From Gemmatimonadota bacterium (GTDB taxonomy: Bacteria > Gemmatimonadota > Gemmatimonadetes > Palauibacterales > Palauibacteraceae), in contig JAUVPT010000055.1 of NCBI GenBank assembly GCA_030598525.1, forward strand, positions 1-8,724: a stretch of DNA of 8,724 bases. The letters are read 5' to 3'. The translations under genes and the position numbers were made by a program. The notes beneath the pieces are model-generated. The model saw only the letters and a program-made list of their open reading frames with translations, ran no database searches and had not been told where the DNA came from. Positions 1 to 7,090 of the stretch are shown piece by piece (position 1 is the stretch's first letter; each line of letters opens with the position of its first letter).

Positions 1-2809
1 GATCGTCGCTGATGTCCCCCCACGTGGCCTCCGCATCCGACCCGTACCGCCCGAAGTGCATGACGCGGAACGCGAACGTGGTCGGTCGCACCGGCATGAT
101 GTATCTCCGAAAATCCACGAGGCCCGTCACGTAGTTCAGGTCTCCCGCGCGCGGAGAGACCTCGAGCCGGTATCGCTGCCCGAGAATCGGCCCAGTGCCT
201 CCGAAGATCGTGTTGTCATAGACGAGAGCGGCCGCCGCCGTCCCCATGTTCAGAGAGCCCGGCGACGGAAGCTCCACCGTCTCCCGGCTGAGCTCGCTGC
301 CGGAGAACGACAGTTCGCTGGTCCGTACCTCGTTGTAGAAATCGATCCCCTGGTATCCGGCCGTCAGCTCTATCCGATTCGCCCGGTTGATCGGATAACT
401 GAAGCCCCCCGTGGCTATGCGATTCACCTGCCATTCGCGCAACTCGGTCTCGATGAACACGCCATTCGCGTTGTCCACCTGGAGCCCGAACCGCCGCGTC
501 ACCAACGGAATCTGGCCGATCTCCGCATTCCAGTTCCAACGCGTACGTCGATTTTCGTATCCGACTATCAGCGCGGAACTCCTCAGCAGGTTTCCGTTGG
601 CCGTGTTGATGTTGAACAGCGTGCTCAGATTTCGGTTGCCGAGCATGTCGCTGAAGTAGAGCGAAATGCCGCCAGCGAGAAACGCGCCGTAGCGGTCCGC
701 ACCCGCTGCGAGCTGCGGCTGGCTGACGAAGTCCAGCGTGATCCCGGGACGGTAGGCCGTAGTCCCGAACGTCAACGTGTCCGCCAGGCCGAGCTCCGGC
801 TCATCCAGGAGCACGCTCACCAGTCCGGGCGAGCGGTCCTGCGGAGGCAGGATCGCAGGGCTGACTCCCGTGATCGCTTCCTCGATCGGCTGTCCCTCGA
901 GTTCGGCTTCCGCGTCGATTCGATAGATATTGTAGTCGCCGCGTTCGAACGCGGTGTACACGAGGCGATTCACCGCGCTGGCCGACGAGATGGCCGGACT
1001 GAGGGCAGTGATCCCGCTCACCCCGGTGACGAGGTCTGTGACCTGGTACAGGTTTCCGCCCTGGAACTCATAGCGGTAAACGTTGCTGATCCCGCTGACG
1101 TCGGTCACGAAGTACAGACTCTGGCCGTCCGGGGACCACTGCGGGTCGATGTGCTTGCCGACGCCGAACACGGGCATGGCCTGGATCTCACCGCTCACCG
1201 GATCGATCAGCCCGAGACGGTAATTGCCGTAGCTGAGAGTGGACAGGTCGGTCGAGAACCGGTCCGTGACAAACGCGATCGCACCACCATCGGGCGACCA
1301 GGAGGGCTGCAGATCCGAGTAGAAGTCGGAGGTCAGCCGGCGCAGCTGCTCGGTCTCGAGATCGAGTATGAACAGGTCCGTATATCCGTTCACGATCGCC
1401 GCGAACACCACGCTCCGACCATCCGGAGAGAACGAGGGCGTGAAGACCTCGCCCAGCTCCTCGAAGCGGACCTCCTTCACCTTCTTACCGGTCTCGGCCT
1501 CGATGATCGCGAGGGCCGGCCGTCCCCGAACGACCACGCCGAACGCGAAGTGCTTCCCGTCGATGCTCCACGCCCCGGACGAATTGATGAACTGGAGGCT
1601 CTCGAAGTGCGAGTCCACGGCCGCCTTGGTAAGACGACGGATGATCTTGCCTGTCTCGGCGTCCGCCAGGAACATCTCGATGGCGAACAGGTCTTTCTCG
1701 GAAAGAAATACGACGCGCGAACCGTCCGGGCTGAGCGACGGCCCCACGTTGAGTCCACCGCCGCCCATCTTCTGTGAGATCAGCTGGGTCGCGTTGCCGT
1801 GCTGCGGCAGTGGCGGCAGGTCGGAGAGGTCTGCCAGTGTCTTGAGGTCCTCACCGGCGTCCTCGACCTCCGCGTCATCACCTGGCGCACCGTCGGGAGC
1901 AGCTGGATCGACGAAAGCGAAGTCCGCCCGATCGCCCAGGGCCTCCTCGGCCACGGAGGCGTAGGCATCGTAGATCGCCTGGTGCCACTCGGCTTCCAGC
2001 TCCGGGATCGACACCTGGAGCACGGCTTCCAGCGCCTGCTCCGGGTTGCCGGACTGGCCGGCGACCTTGAGTGTCTTGCCGACGGCTTCGTCTCCCCACT
2101 TCCCGGCCACGAACGCCCAGAAGGCCTGACCCCAGCGGTACGGGAAGTACTCCCACTGCCGGGTCGTCAGGTCACGCAACGTCGGGAGACGACAGTTGCA
2201 GGCCGCAGCATCCCGCATCCACATGGCCGTGTGGGCATCGACCGGACCGACCGAAAGGTATTCGGCCATTCCCTCGACGAACCACAGCGGAAGCAGGAGC
2301 GCCGTCGGGCCGCGAAAACCGATACCGCCCTCGCCCGACAGGCTTGTGATGTCAAACTGGAATGCGTGAACGAGCTCGTGCCCGATCACGTGATCCGACT
2401 CGTTGAGGGTGCCCGCGAGTGGAAGCACGATGCGTCGCTTCAGGACCTCCGTCACACCGCCCGTGGACTCGCCGATCTGCCCGAACACCGCGTTGGTCTG
2501 CTCGAAATCGGGATGGCTGGCGTACAGGATCAGGGGCTGTCGACCCTTGAGCTCGTGGTCCAGCAGACGGCCGAGGCGCGCATACCAACGCTCCGCCATG
2601 CGGCCCGCTTCCCCGACGATGTCTTCCATCTCGGGGTAGTAGTATATGTCGAAATGCTCGGTCTGCAGGACCTTGGTATCGAAAGTCTTGTATTGGACCT
2701 TGTTACGACCGAAGTACTGTGCAGACGCGGAATCCGGCAGGATGGCCGCCCCCAGCAGGAGCGTCAGAAAGAAGAGCAGTGCCCTCGAAACGAACGGGCC
2801 ACGTGTCAT
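1..2809 (-). CDS. Secreted zinc metallopeptidase (HExxH, peptidase MA-like) with PD40/TolB-like propeller and C-terminal outer-membrane beta barrel; 3' end cut by window
   Basis: The frame is open from ATG at 2809 to the window edge: 936 complete codons with no stop, so the C-terminus is missing. A consensus GGAGG lies at 2816-2820, 6 nt before the start. Residues 1-30 are a signal peptide (basic start, LLFFLTLLLGAA core, cleavage likely after SASA30). Residues 50-290 look like a gluzincin peptidase: HELVH at 144-148 gives the two zinc His and the catalytic Glu145, and WFVEGMAEY at 176-184 gives the likely third zinc ligand, Glu179. An acidic Gly/Pro linker covers about 300-335. Residues 340-640 contain PD40/WD40-like repeats with SPDG, SIDGK or SPDGQ turns near 360, 415, 461, 505 and 559. 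From about 665 the sequence alternates polar and hydrophobic residues, with many aromatics and short turns, like a BamA/surface-antigen barrel. Known families support peptidase, propeller and barrel; substrate and orientation are inference. It lies downstream of rlpA on the same strand, 125 bp away, so co-transcription is possible but unproven. Confidence 0.88.
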   Translation of the reverse strand, partial: MTRGPFVSRALLFFLTLLLGAAILPDSASAQYFGRNKVQYKTFDTKVLQTEHFDIYYYPEMEDIVGEAGRMAERWYARLGRLLDHELKGRQPLILYASHPDFEQTNAVFGQIGESTGGVTEVLKRRIVLPLAGTLNESDHVIGHELVHAFQFDITSLSGEGGIGFRGPTALLLPLWFVEGMAEYLSVGPVDAHTAMWMRDAAACNCRLPTLRDLTTRQWEYFPYRWGQAFWAFVAGKWGDEAVGKTLKVAGQSGNPEQALEAVLQVSIPELEAEWHQAIYDAYASVAEEALGDRADFAFVDPAAPDGAPGDDAEVEDAGEDLKTLADLSDLPPLPQHGNATQLISQKMGGGGLNVGPSLSPDGSRVVFLSEKDLFAIEMFLADAETGKIIRRLTKAAVDSHFESLQFINSSGAWSIDGKHFAFGVVVRGRPALAIIEAETGKKVKEVRFEELGEVFTPSFSPDGRSVVFAAIVNGYTDLFILDLETEQLRRLTSDFYSDLQPSWSPDGGAIAFVTDRFSTDLSTLSYGNYRLGLIDPVSGEIQAMPVFGVGKHIDPQWSPDGQSLYFVTDVSGISNVYRYEFQGGNLYQVTDLVTGVSGITALSPAISSASAVNRLVYTAFERGDYNIYRIDAEAELEGQPIEEAITGVSPAILPPQDRSPGLVSVLLDEPELGLADTLTFGTTAYRPGITLDFVSQPQLAAGADRYGAFLAGGISLYFSDMLGNRNLSTLFNINTANGNLLRSSALIVGYENRRTRWNWNAEIGQIPLVTRRFGLQVDNANGVFIETELREWQVNRIATGGFSYPINRANRIELTAGYQGIDFYNEVRTSELSFSGSELSRETVELPSPGSLNMGTAAAALVYDNTIFGGTGPILGQRYRLEVSPRAGDLNYVTGLVDFRRYIMPVRPTTFAFRVMHFGRYGSDAEATWGDISDD

Positions 2810-2815
2810 GTTGTT

Positions 2816-2820
2816 CCTCC
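2816..2820 (-). promoter_or_regulatory. Shine-Dalgarno of the metallopeptidase-barrel gene
   Basis: GGAGG on the minus strand, 6 nt from ATG at 2809. It fixes the start directly ahead of a good signal peptide. Confidence 0.8.
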
Positions 2821-2824
2821 GTGG

Positions 2825-2847
2825 TCCGAAGGCGTCGCGCCTCCGGA
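2825..2847 (-). other. Small imperfect hairpin in the rlpA-metallopeptidase gap
   Basis: TCCG (2825-2828) pairs with CGGA (2844-2847) and GGCG (2831-2834) with CGCC (2838-2841) around a TCG loop, with an AA/TC internal loop. It lies just upstream of the metallopeptidase ribosome binding site. There is no T-run, so it is not a convincing terminator; a 5'-UTR structure is possible. Otherwise the 125-bp gap shows no clear promoter; TATGAA on the minus strand (2877-2872) could be a weak -10 without a matching -35. Confidence 0.35.
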
Positions 2848-2934
2848 GAAGATTCCGTCCCTCACGTGCGGTTCATATCAATACCCGCCCCGGCCGATCG
2901 TGTTTCTCCCTGGCGGTCGGCTCGAAAGACGGGT

Positions 2935-3549
2935 TCAGTCGCAGGGCCGTACCATGCCATCATAGCGGTCGCGCGCCCGCTCTGCCTGCTCCAGATCATC
3001 GTATGGGCCGAGAAAGACTCGGGTTAGCCCGTCCGGGCCCGGGCGCTGGACCACCCGCAATCCACGCTCCTGGAAACTGGCGGCGACGCTCTGAGCGTTT
3101 GCCGCATCGGCGAACGCGCCGACCTGCACCATGCTGCATGTCAACATCGCTGACATCTCAACAACGGAGATTCGCACCCTCGCGGTTCCCGGACCCAGCA
3201 TCTCGATGTCCCGGGCCGCCGCCATGGACAGGTCGATGATCCGGTCGTCCACGAACGGCCCCCGGTCGTTGATACGCACCTCGGTTCGAAGTCCGCTATC
3301 CAGGTTGTGGACCTGGACGCGGGTTCCGAACGGCAGGCGCTTGTGGGCCGCCGTCATCTCCTCCATGTCATAGACCTCGCCAGAGGCCGTACGCTTCCCG
3401 TCGAACCCGGGTCCGTACCACGAAGCGATCCCCTGCTCGGACCAGTTCTCACTGACGCTGGTCATCGGAGGTGGCGTCACCCCACCGCAGGCGGCGAGCA
3501 ACAGGGAAGCGGCGACCAGCGCAAGTGGGACGGAACGGATGCAGTGCAT
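2935..3549 (-). CDS. rlpA: RlpA-family septal ring lytic transglycosylase, lipoprotein with SPOR domain
   Basis: A 204-aa protein. RlpA cleaves glycan strands lacking stem peptides, usually at the division septum. Residues 1-20 are a lipoprotein signal with lipobox LAAC, acylated Cys21; Gly follows, as expected for outer-membrane sorting. The double-psi beta-barrel spans about 40-130: ASWYG at 42-46, GEVYD at 57-61, TAAHKRLPFG at 66-75 and NDRGPF at 94-99. Glu58, Asp61, His69 and Asp95 are present with the spacing I recall for the essential residues of Pseudomonas RlpA (E120, D123, H131, D157), so an active enzyme is expected. Residues 138-202 are a SPOR domain (VQVGAF near the start, VFLGPY later), which binds denuded septal peptidoglycan. 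I chose ATG 3549; a GTG in the same frame at 3576 would add nine polar residues and spoil the signal peptide. Neither start has a clear Shine-Dalgarno. Cys138 and Cys203 flank the SPOR domain and could form a disulfide. Confidence 0.93.
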   Translation of the reverse strand: MHCIRSVPLALVAASLLLAACGGVTPPPMTSVSENWSEQGIASWYGPGFDGKRTASGEVYDMEEMTAAHKRLPFGTRVQVHNLDSGLRTEVRINDRGPFVDDRIIDLSMAAARDIEMLGPGTARVRISVVEMSAMLTCSMVQVGAFADAANAQSVAASFQERGLRVVQRPGPDGLTRVFLGPYDDLEQAERARDRYDGMVRPCD

Positions 3550-3580
3550 GAGATTCAAGTTACGGCCGTCAGGCACGCGG

Positions 3581-3608
3581 CGGGAGTAGTTTCACGGCAA
3601 CGGGAGTA
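3581..3608. repeat. 8-bp direct repeat CGGGAGTA, 20 bp apart, in the rlpA/DUF302 divergent region
   Basis: CGGGAGTA occurs at 3581-3588 and again at 3601-3608, a 20-bp period (about two helical turns), in the 159-bp region between the divergent rlpA and DUF302 starts. It could be a tandem operator, or chance in GC-rich DNA. Confidence 0.35.
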
Positions 3609-3682
3609 CGATCCGTCGATTGCGCTCGATCTCTTTCGTCCACACGATGGAGCCTCGTCAGCGTGCGATCCACTCAGTCTGA

Positions 3683-3697
3683 CAAGTAACAAGTAAC
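3683..3697 (+). repeat. 7-bp tandem duplication before the DUF302 ribosome binding site
   Basis: CAAGTAA is present twice head to tail (3683-3689, 3690-3696), ending directly before the Shine-Dalgarno. It is a short AT-richer leader stretch, useful mainly as unstructured RNA near the ribosome site. Confidence 0.5.
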
Positions 3698-3702
3698 GGA
3701 GA
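3698..3702 (+). promoter_or_regulatory. Shine-Dalgarno of the DUF302 gene
   Basis: GGAGA on the plus strand; 7 nt separate its GGAG core from ATG at 3709. It supports that start. Confidence 0.7.
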
Positions 3703-3708
3703 TCAGTC

Positions 3709-4131
3709 ATGAAGGACACCGAATACAGCATGCACCGAAGTCTGCCGGGAGTCACCTTTGACGAGGCCCTCGAGGTCGTGACCGCGGCATTGAAGGAAGA
3801 GGGTTTCGGCGTTCTCACGAGCATCGATGTAGCCGAAACGCTGAAGACGAAGATCGGAGCGGATTTCCGCCCGTACGTGATCCTCGGGGCCTGCAATCCG
3901 GTGCTGGCCAACCAGGCGCTCTCGGCCGACGACAACATCGGTTTGATGTTGCCGTGCAACGTCGTGGTCGCGGCCGCGGAAGGCGGTGCCGAAGTGGCGT
4001 TCGTCCGGCCGCACGCCATGATGGACATCGCGGATGCCCCCGGAATCCGTGACGTGGCCGAGCAGGCCCAGACGAAGCTCGAGCGGGCTCTCGAAGCGGT
4101 CGTGGCTCAATTCGGCGACACGGAAGCGTAG
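3709..4131 (+). CDS. DUF302 domain-containing protein
   Basis: A 140-aa protein, typical of a stand-alone DUF302 domain filling nearly the whole chain. The family signatures are YVILGACNP (residues 56-64) and GLMLPCNVVV (78-87), giving two conserved Cys-Asn pairs (Cys62-Asn63, Cys83-Asn84). No signal peptide or membrane segment is present, so it should be cytoplasmic. The family's biochemical role is unresolved; the conserved cysteines allow thiol or metal chemistry, which is conjecture. ATG 3709 has a GGAGA ribosome site 7 nt upstream. The gene diverges from rlpA. Its last 25 bp, including the TAG stop, overlap the 3' end of the opposing YncE-like gene, and no terminator is visible between the two convergent genes. 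Codon use is the same GC-rich type as its neighbours. Confidence 0.92.
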   Translation: MKDTEYSMHRSLPGVTFDEALEVVTAALKEEGFGVLTSIDVAETLKTKIGADFRPYVILGACNPVLANQALSADDNIGLMLPCNVVVAAAEGGAEVAFVRPHAMMDIADAPGIRDVAEQAQTKLERALEAVVAQFGDTEA

Positions 4132-5189
4132 GCAGCACCCAGCGTGTAGGCGCCGGCCTCGGCGGACCACAGGATCGACTCGGCCTCGAGGTCCACCGCG
4201 ACGGCCCGGCCCACCGTCTGAGGGGTTCCCTCACAGGATACGAACGCCCGCTGGCCCGCCGCGTCCAACGCGACGCCATGCGGGTGTTCCGCTCCCAATG
4301 GAATCCTCGCCGTCTCGATCAGTAAGCTCGTATCCACGAGCGACATCGAGGCATCGCCCCGGTTCGCGACCACGAGTGTCCCTCCATCCGGCGTGAGGGC
4401 GATCTGGGCCGGCCGGTTTCCCACGGGAACCGTTCCGATGATCTCCCCGTCCGGACGAAACGCTCTCACTGTCCCGGCGAGGTGAAGTCCCACCCAGATC
4501 ATCTCCCCGTTCGGCGACCAGCCCAGGTTGAGCGGCTTGAGAGCTGGCTGCCCGGCAGGTCCGGCTTCCGGACCCGCGGCAAAACGGCCTCGCTCCTCCA
4601 GTGTCCTGGCGTCGAGAAGGACGATCTCGTCGCTCAGGCTGCAGGCCACGGCCACGAGGTCGCCTGCCGGGTTCACCTCGGCGTGGTGCGGGCCGCCGCA
4701 CACCACGGGCGTCGCCACCACCGACAGGTCAGCCAGATCCACCACGGCCACGCGACCGGGAACCCCCGGTTGGGAGCGATCGTAGTCCGGGACGAAGGCC
4801 CGCGTGCCGTCAGGCGTGATTCCGATCCGGGCCGCCCCCGCCGTGGGCAGCGTGACACGCCCCACCAGCCGATCGCCCTCCATTTCGTACTTCCACAGCG
4901 TGGGCGCGCCATGAGCCACCGTTACGTACCAGTACCGCCCGTCGGGACTGATCGCGACCGCGTGCGGCTCGTCCACCTCGTCGCGCCGTCGCTCGGTGGG
5001 AATGCGGCCGACCACCGAGCCGTCCGACGGGTCGATGCGCAGCACCTCGTCGGTGAAGCCCGACGTCACGTACAGTCGTTCGCCGGCTGCGGGGTCCGGG
5101 TCGTCGGGACCATTGGGCTGCGCGGTATCGTTCGCGCACCCGGCGACCAGCGCGGCGAGTACGACGACAGCTGCCCCGGTCGTGCGCAT
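4107..5189 (-). CDS. YncE/YVTN-type seven-bladed beta-propeller lipoprotein
   Basis: A 360-aa protein. Residues 1-17 are a lipoprotein signal with lipobox LVAGC and acylated Cys18; Ala at +2 suggests the outer membrane. A Asp/Pro-rich linker (about 20-35) precedes a propeller covering the rest. About seven repeat units start near residues 38, 76, 119, 168, 218, 258 and 303, with turns SPDG (81), TPDG (125), SPNG (225) and TPDG (266) followed by strands such as LYVTSG or TLVVANRG. His occurs at the start of units 2 (PHAV, His76), 4 (His168-His169, near Cys164) and 7 (His302, His304). ATG 5189 is used because its A is the last base of the upstream gene's TGA (TGATG) and it leads straight into the signal peptide. 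An in-frame ATG at 5213 would lengthen the N-terminus by eight residues, and the far longer open frame to 5405 lies inside the upstream gene. No Shine-Dalgarno is evident, so translation is probably coupled. Such propellers are often annotated as YncE-like or cytochrome D1-like; no haem or catalytic motif is visible. Confidence 0.85.
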   Translation of the reverse strand: MRTTGAAVVVLAALVAGCANDTAQPNGPDDPDPAAGERLYVTSGFTDEVLRIDPSDGSVVGRIPTERRRDEVDEPHAVAISPDGRYWYVTVAHGAPTLWKYEMEGDRLVGRVTLPTAGAARIGITPDGTRAFVPDYDRSQPGVPGRVAVVDLADLSVVATPVVCGGPHHAEVNPAGDLVAVACSLSDEIVLLDARTLEERGRFAAGPEAGPAGQPALKPLNLGWSPNGEMIWVGLHLAGTVRAFRPDGEIIGTVPVGNRPAQIALTPDGGTLVVANRGDASMSLVDTSLLIETARIPLGAEHPHGVALDAAGQRAFVSCEGTPQTVGRAVAVDLEAESILWSAEAGAYTLGAAYASVSPN

Positions 5190-6964
5190 CAGAACGTCGG
5201 TTGAAGAACCCATAGGCCACTGTTCAGATCCGAGACATAGATGAATCCGTCGTGCACCTGGGGCGCCCAGCTGCACGTTCCGGAGGGCGCAACGCAGGCG
5301 CCACCCACATCGTACTGGATGCTGGCGACCTGCCGGGCCTGCTTTTCGAGCTCGCCCAGCAGCCGGCCCGACACGTCCACGGCGTGGATGCCGTTCTCGT
5401 ACCACGAAAAGTAGGCGATACCCGCAGCCTCATCGACCCAGAAATTGTGGGGCGCGGCGCCGGCCAGGGTGAAGCTGGCCACCTGGCGCGGGGTCGAAAG
5501 GTCGCTCGCATCCACGACGAGCACGCGCCCGGGGACGGCGATCTCGTCTCCCAGAAAGACGTACCCGGAATCCGGCCAGTACCAGGCGTTGTGCACGTCG
5601 TATCCAGGGATGGCGATGCGGCTTACCTCCACCGGATTCGTCGGGGATCCCCCCGCGACCCCGTTGCCCACGTCCAGGATGATCAGGCCCGTGCTCCAGT
5701 GTGAGAGGAAAGCCAGCCCGTCACGCACGTAGACATCGTGCAGGAAGCTCCCGCCACCGTAGAACGAGGCCACGATCAGCGGATTTGCCGGATCCGAGAT
5801 GTCCAGGACCCTCAGGCCGGAGCTCGGCACGGCCCCGTCCACCACCAGGTATGCGTAGTCGCCGTCGATCCACACGTTGTGTATGCCCGGGGACAGATCG
5901 GGAGGGGAAAACCGCGTGATCACGGTTGGGTGGAGAGGATCCGCGAGGTCGAGCAGAGTGATCCCGTTCAGCCCGTCGTTGGAGGCTTCGTGCGTGATGA
6001 TGGCCAGCGTGCCATCCGCGCGCACCTTGACGTCGTTCACGACGCGCGCGTCCACCTTGATCGAGTCGGTCAGAACCGGAGCGTCCCGCACGGCGATGTC
6101 CCACACGTAGAGGGCGTCTCCACACTGTCCGGCGGCGACGCCGCGGCATCCCCAGGTACCCGTGTAGGCCACATCCCCATGCTCCCAGTGGTCGGATGTG
6201 TAGCGAAGCTCGATCGGCTCGTGCCACGCGACCTGAAAGGAACCGGACGGCGCATTGCGGCTGGTGACTACCACTTCCACGGTGTCCGCGGCACCTCCGG
6301 CCTCGGCGATGATTCGCGTCGATCCCACGGAGTACGCCACGAACTCGCCATCAGCCGTGACCAGGCCCGAGAACGCCGGCTCGGCCCGCCACGTGACGAT
6401 CGGGTCATCGACCGGTTGGCCCTGGTCGTCCGTGGCAGAGACCGTGTAGCTGAGCACTTCACCCTGCCGGGCCTGCGGCGCACCACCGGAGATCTCGAGC
6501 GTCGTGATCATCGGTCCGTCGCCCGGGACGACCGTGAAAGAGGCGCCGAGGGTAGCTGCGGCTTCCCCATTCAAGCGAGCCTCCAGGACGACCCCGTAAT
6601 CTCCGCTGCCCACGGACCCCGGAACGTCCAGGGTCAGAGTCAGCGCCCTCGAAGCGCCGGCATTCAGAGTTGCCACCTCCGCCGGACTTACCGACAGGCT
6701 TGCCCCCGGTACCGCGTTTCCGCCTTCATCTGTGACCGCGAGCACCGCCAGCTCGACCGGCCCGGCCGCTTCATCTCCCGTGTTTCGAAGCTCTACGGCC
6801 CGACTCCGGTCCTCACCGAACGATACGGACGCCGGTGTGAACACGAGCTGAATGGTGGGCTCGGCCGGCTGATTCGGGTCGTCCGAGCCCGAGCTGCAGG
6901 CGCCAAGGCCAGCCACGACGAGCGCGGCACTCAGGCCCGCGGAACTACGAGGAATCCACTTCAC
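5189..6964 (-). CDS. LVIVD-repeat propeller lipoprotein with N-terminal Ig-like domains
   Basis: A 591-aa protein starting at GTG 6964, with GGAGG at 6972-6976, 7 nt upstream. Residues 1-22 are a lipoprotein signal with lipobox LGAC (Cys23), followed by SSGSDD. Residues 37-146 look like an Ig-like/ASH-type beta domain and 151-234 like a Big-type bacterial Ig domain; these probably act as a stalk. Residues 240-591 form seven LVIVD-type blades with repeated motifs such as GLRVLDISDPANP (383-395) and GLIILDV (426-432). Each blade opens with His or Asn at the matching position: His262, Asn310, His362, His409, His458, His506, His571. Cysteine pairs Cys273/Cys281 and Cys557/Cys564 lie in the first and last units and could be disulfides. 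The family resembles 'choice-of-anchor' LVIVD proteins; its function is not established. It is the first gene of a coupled pair with the YncE-like gene and diverges from copCD. The same frame stays open upstream to 8023, but that part is antisense to copCD and is not coding. Confidence 0.85.
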   Translation of the reverse strand: MKWIPRSSAGLSAALVVAGLGACSSGSDDPNQPAEPTIQLVFTPASVSFGEDRSRAVELRNTGDEAAGPVELAVLAVTDEGGNAVPGASLSVSPAEVATLNAGASRALTLTLDVPGSVGSGDYGVVLEARLNGEAAATLGASFTVVPGDGPMITTLEISGGAPQARQGEVLSYTVSATDDQGQPVDDPIVTWRAEPAFSGLVTADGEFVAYSVGSTRIIAEAGGAADTVEVVVTSRNAPSGSFQVAWHEPIELRYTSDHWEHGDVAYTGTWGCRGVAAGQCGDALYVWDIAVRDAPVLTDSIKVDARVVNDVKVRADGTLAIITHEASNDGLNGITLLDLADPLHPTVITRFSPPDLSPGIHNVWIDGDYAYLVVDGAVPSSGLRVLDISDPANPLIVASFYGGGSFLHDVYVRDGLAFLSHWSTGLIILDVGNGVAGGSPTNPVEVSRIAIPGYDVHNAWYWPDSGYVFLGDEIAVPGRVLVVDASDLSTPRQVASFTLAGAAPHNFWVDEAAGIAYFSWYENGIHAVDVSGRLLGELEKQARQVASIQYDVGGACVAPSGTCSWAPQVHDGFIYVSDLNSGLWVLQPTF

Positions 6965-6971
6965 CTCCACA

Positions 6972-6976
6972 CCTCC
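6972..6976 (-). promoter_or_regulatory. Shine-Dalgarno that sets the GTG start of the LVIVD gene
   Basis: GGAGG on the minus strand, 7 nt before GTG at 6964. No ATG lies nearby in frame, so this site decides the start. A second in-frame GTG at 6970 would be only 1 nt from the GGAGG and is less likely. Confidence 0.75.
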
Positions 6977-7070
6977 AGTACACTTCTGAATGAGACTGGC
7001 CTCAGGCTTCCGACATCTCAGAACGTCGGTCCAGCCGTCGTAACTAACCGATGGGTTGGCAATCGTTCCC

Positions 7071-7076
7071 ATCATA
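7071..7076 (-). promoter_or_regulatory. Possible -10 element for the LVIVD/YncE pair
   Basis: TATGAT on the minus strand matches the sigma-70 -10 consensus at five of six bases, about 107 bp before the GTG start. No good -35 sits at the usual distance, so the assignment is weak. Confidence 0.25.
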
Positions 7077-7090
7077 ACAGCGCAGGTTGT

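Noticed and set aside
56..1777. A 573-codon plus-strand open frame
   Set aside because: It is antisense to the metallopeptidase-barrel gene, which has a signal peptide, zinc motifs and propeller repeats. The plus-strand product is Arg/His/Glu-rich without domain or hydrophobic pattern, typical of high-GC shadow frames.
1799..2965. A 388-codon plus-strand open frame
   Set aside because: It runs opposite the HExxH domain and its ribosome binding site, with no recognisable motif and no Shine-Dalgarno of its own.
5190..5405. Longer start for the YncE-like gene up to 5405
   Set aside because: It would lie within the C-terminal coding region of the LVIVD gene and put the lipoprotein signal in mid-protein. 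The TGATG junction explains the start.
5189..7030. 13-bp exact repeat TCAGAACGTCGGT at 5189-5201 and 7018-7030
   Set aside because: One copy is within the gene junction and one in the LVIVD upstream region, but about one 13-bp match of this kind is expected by chance in 8.7 kb; nothing else ties the two sites.
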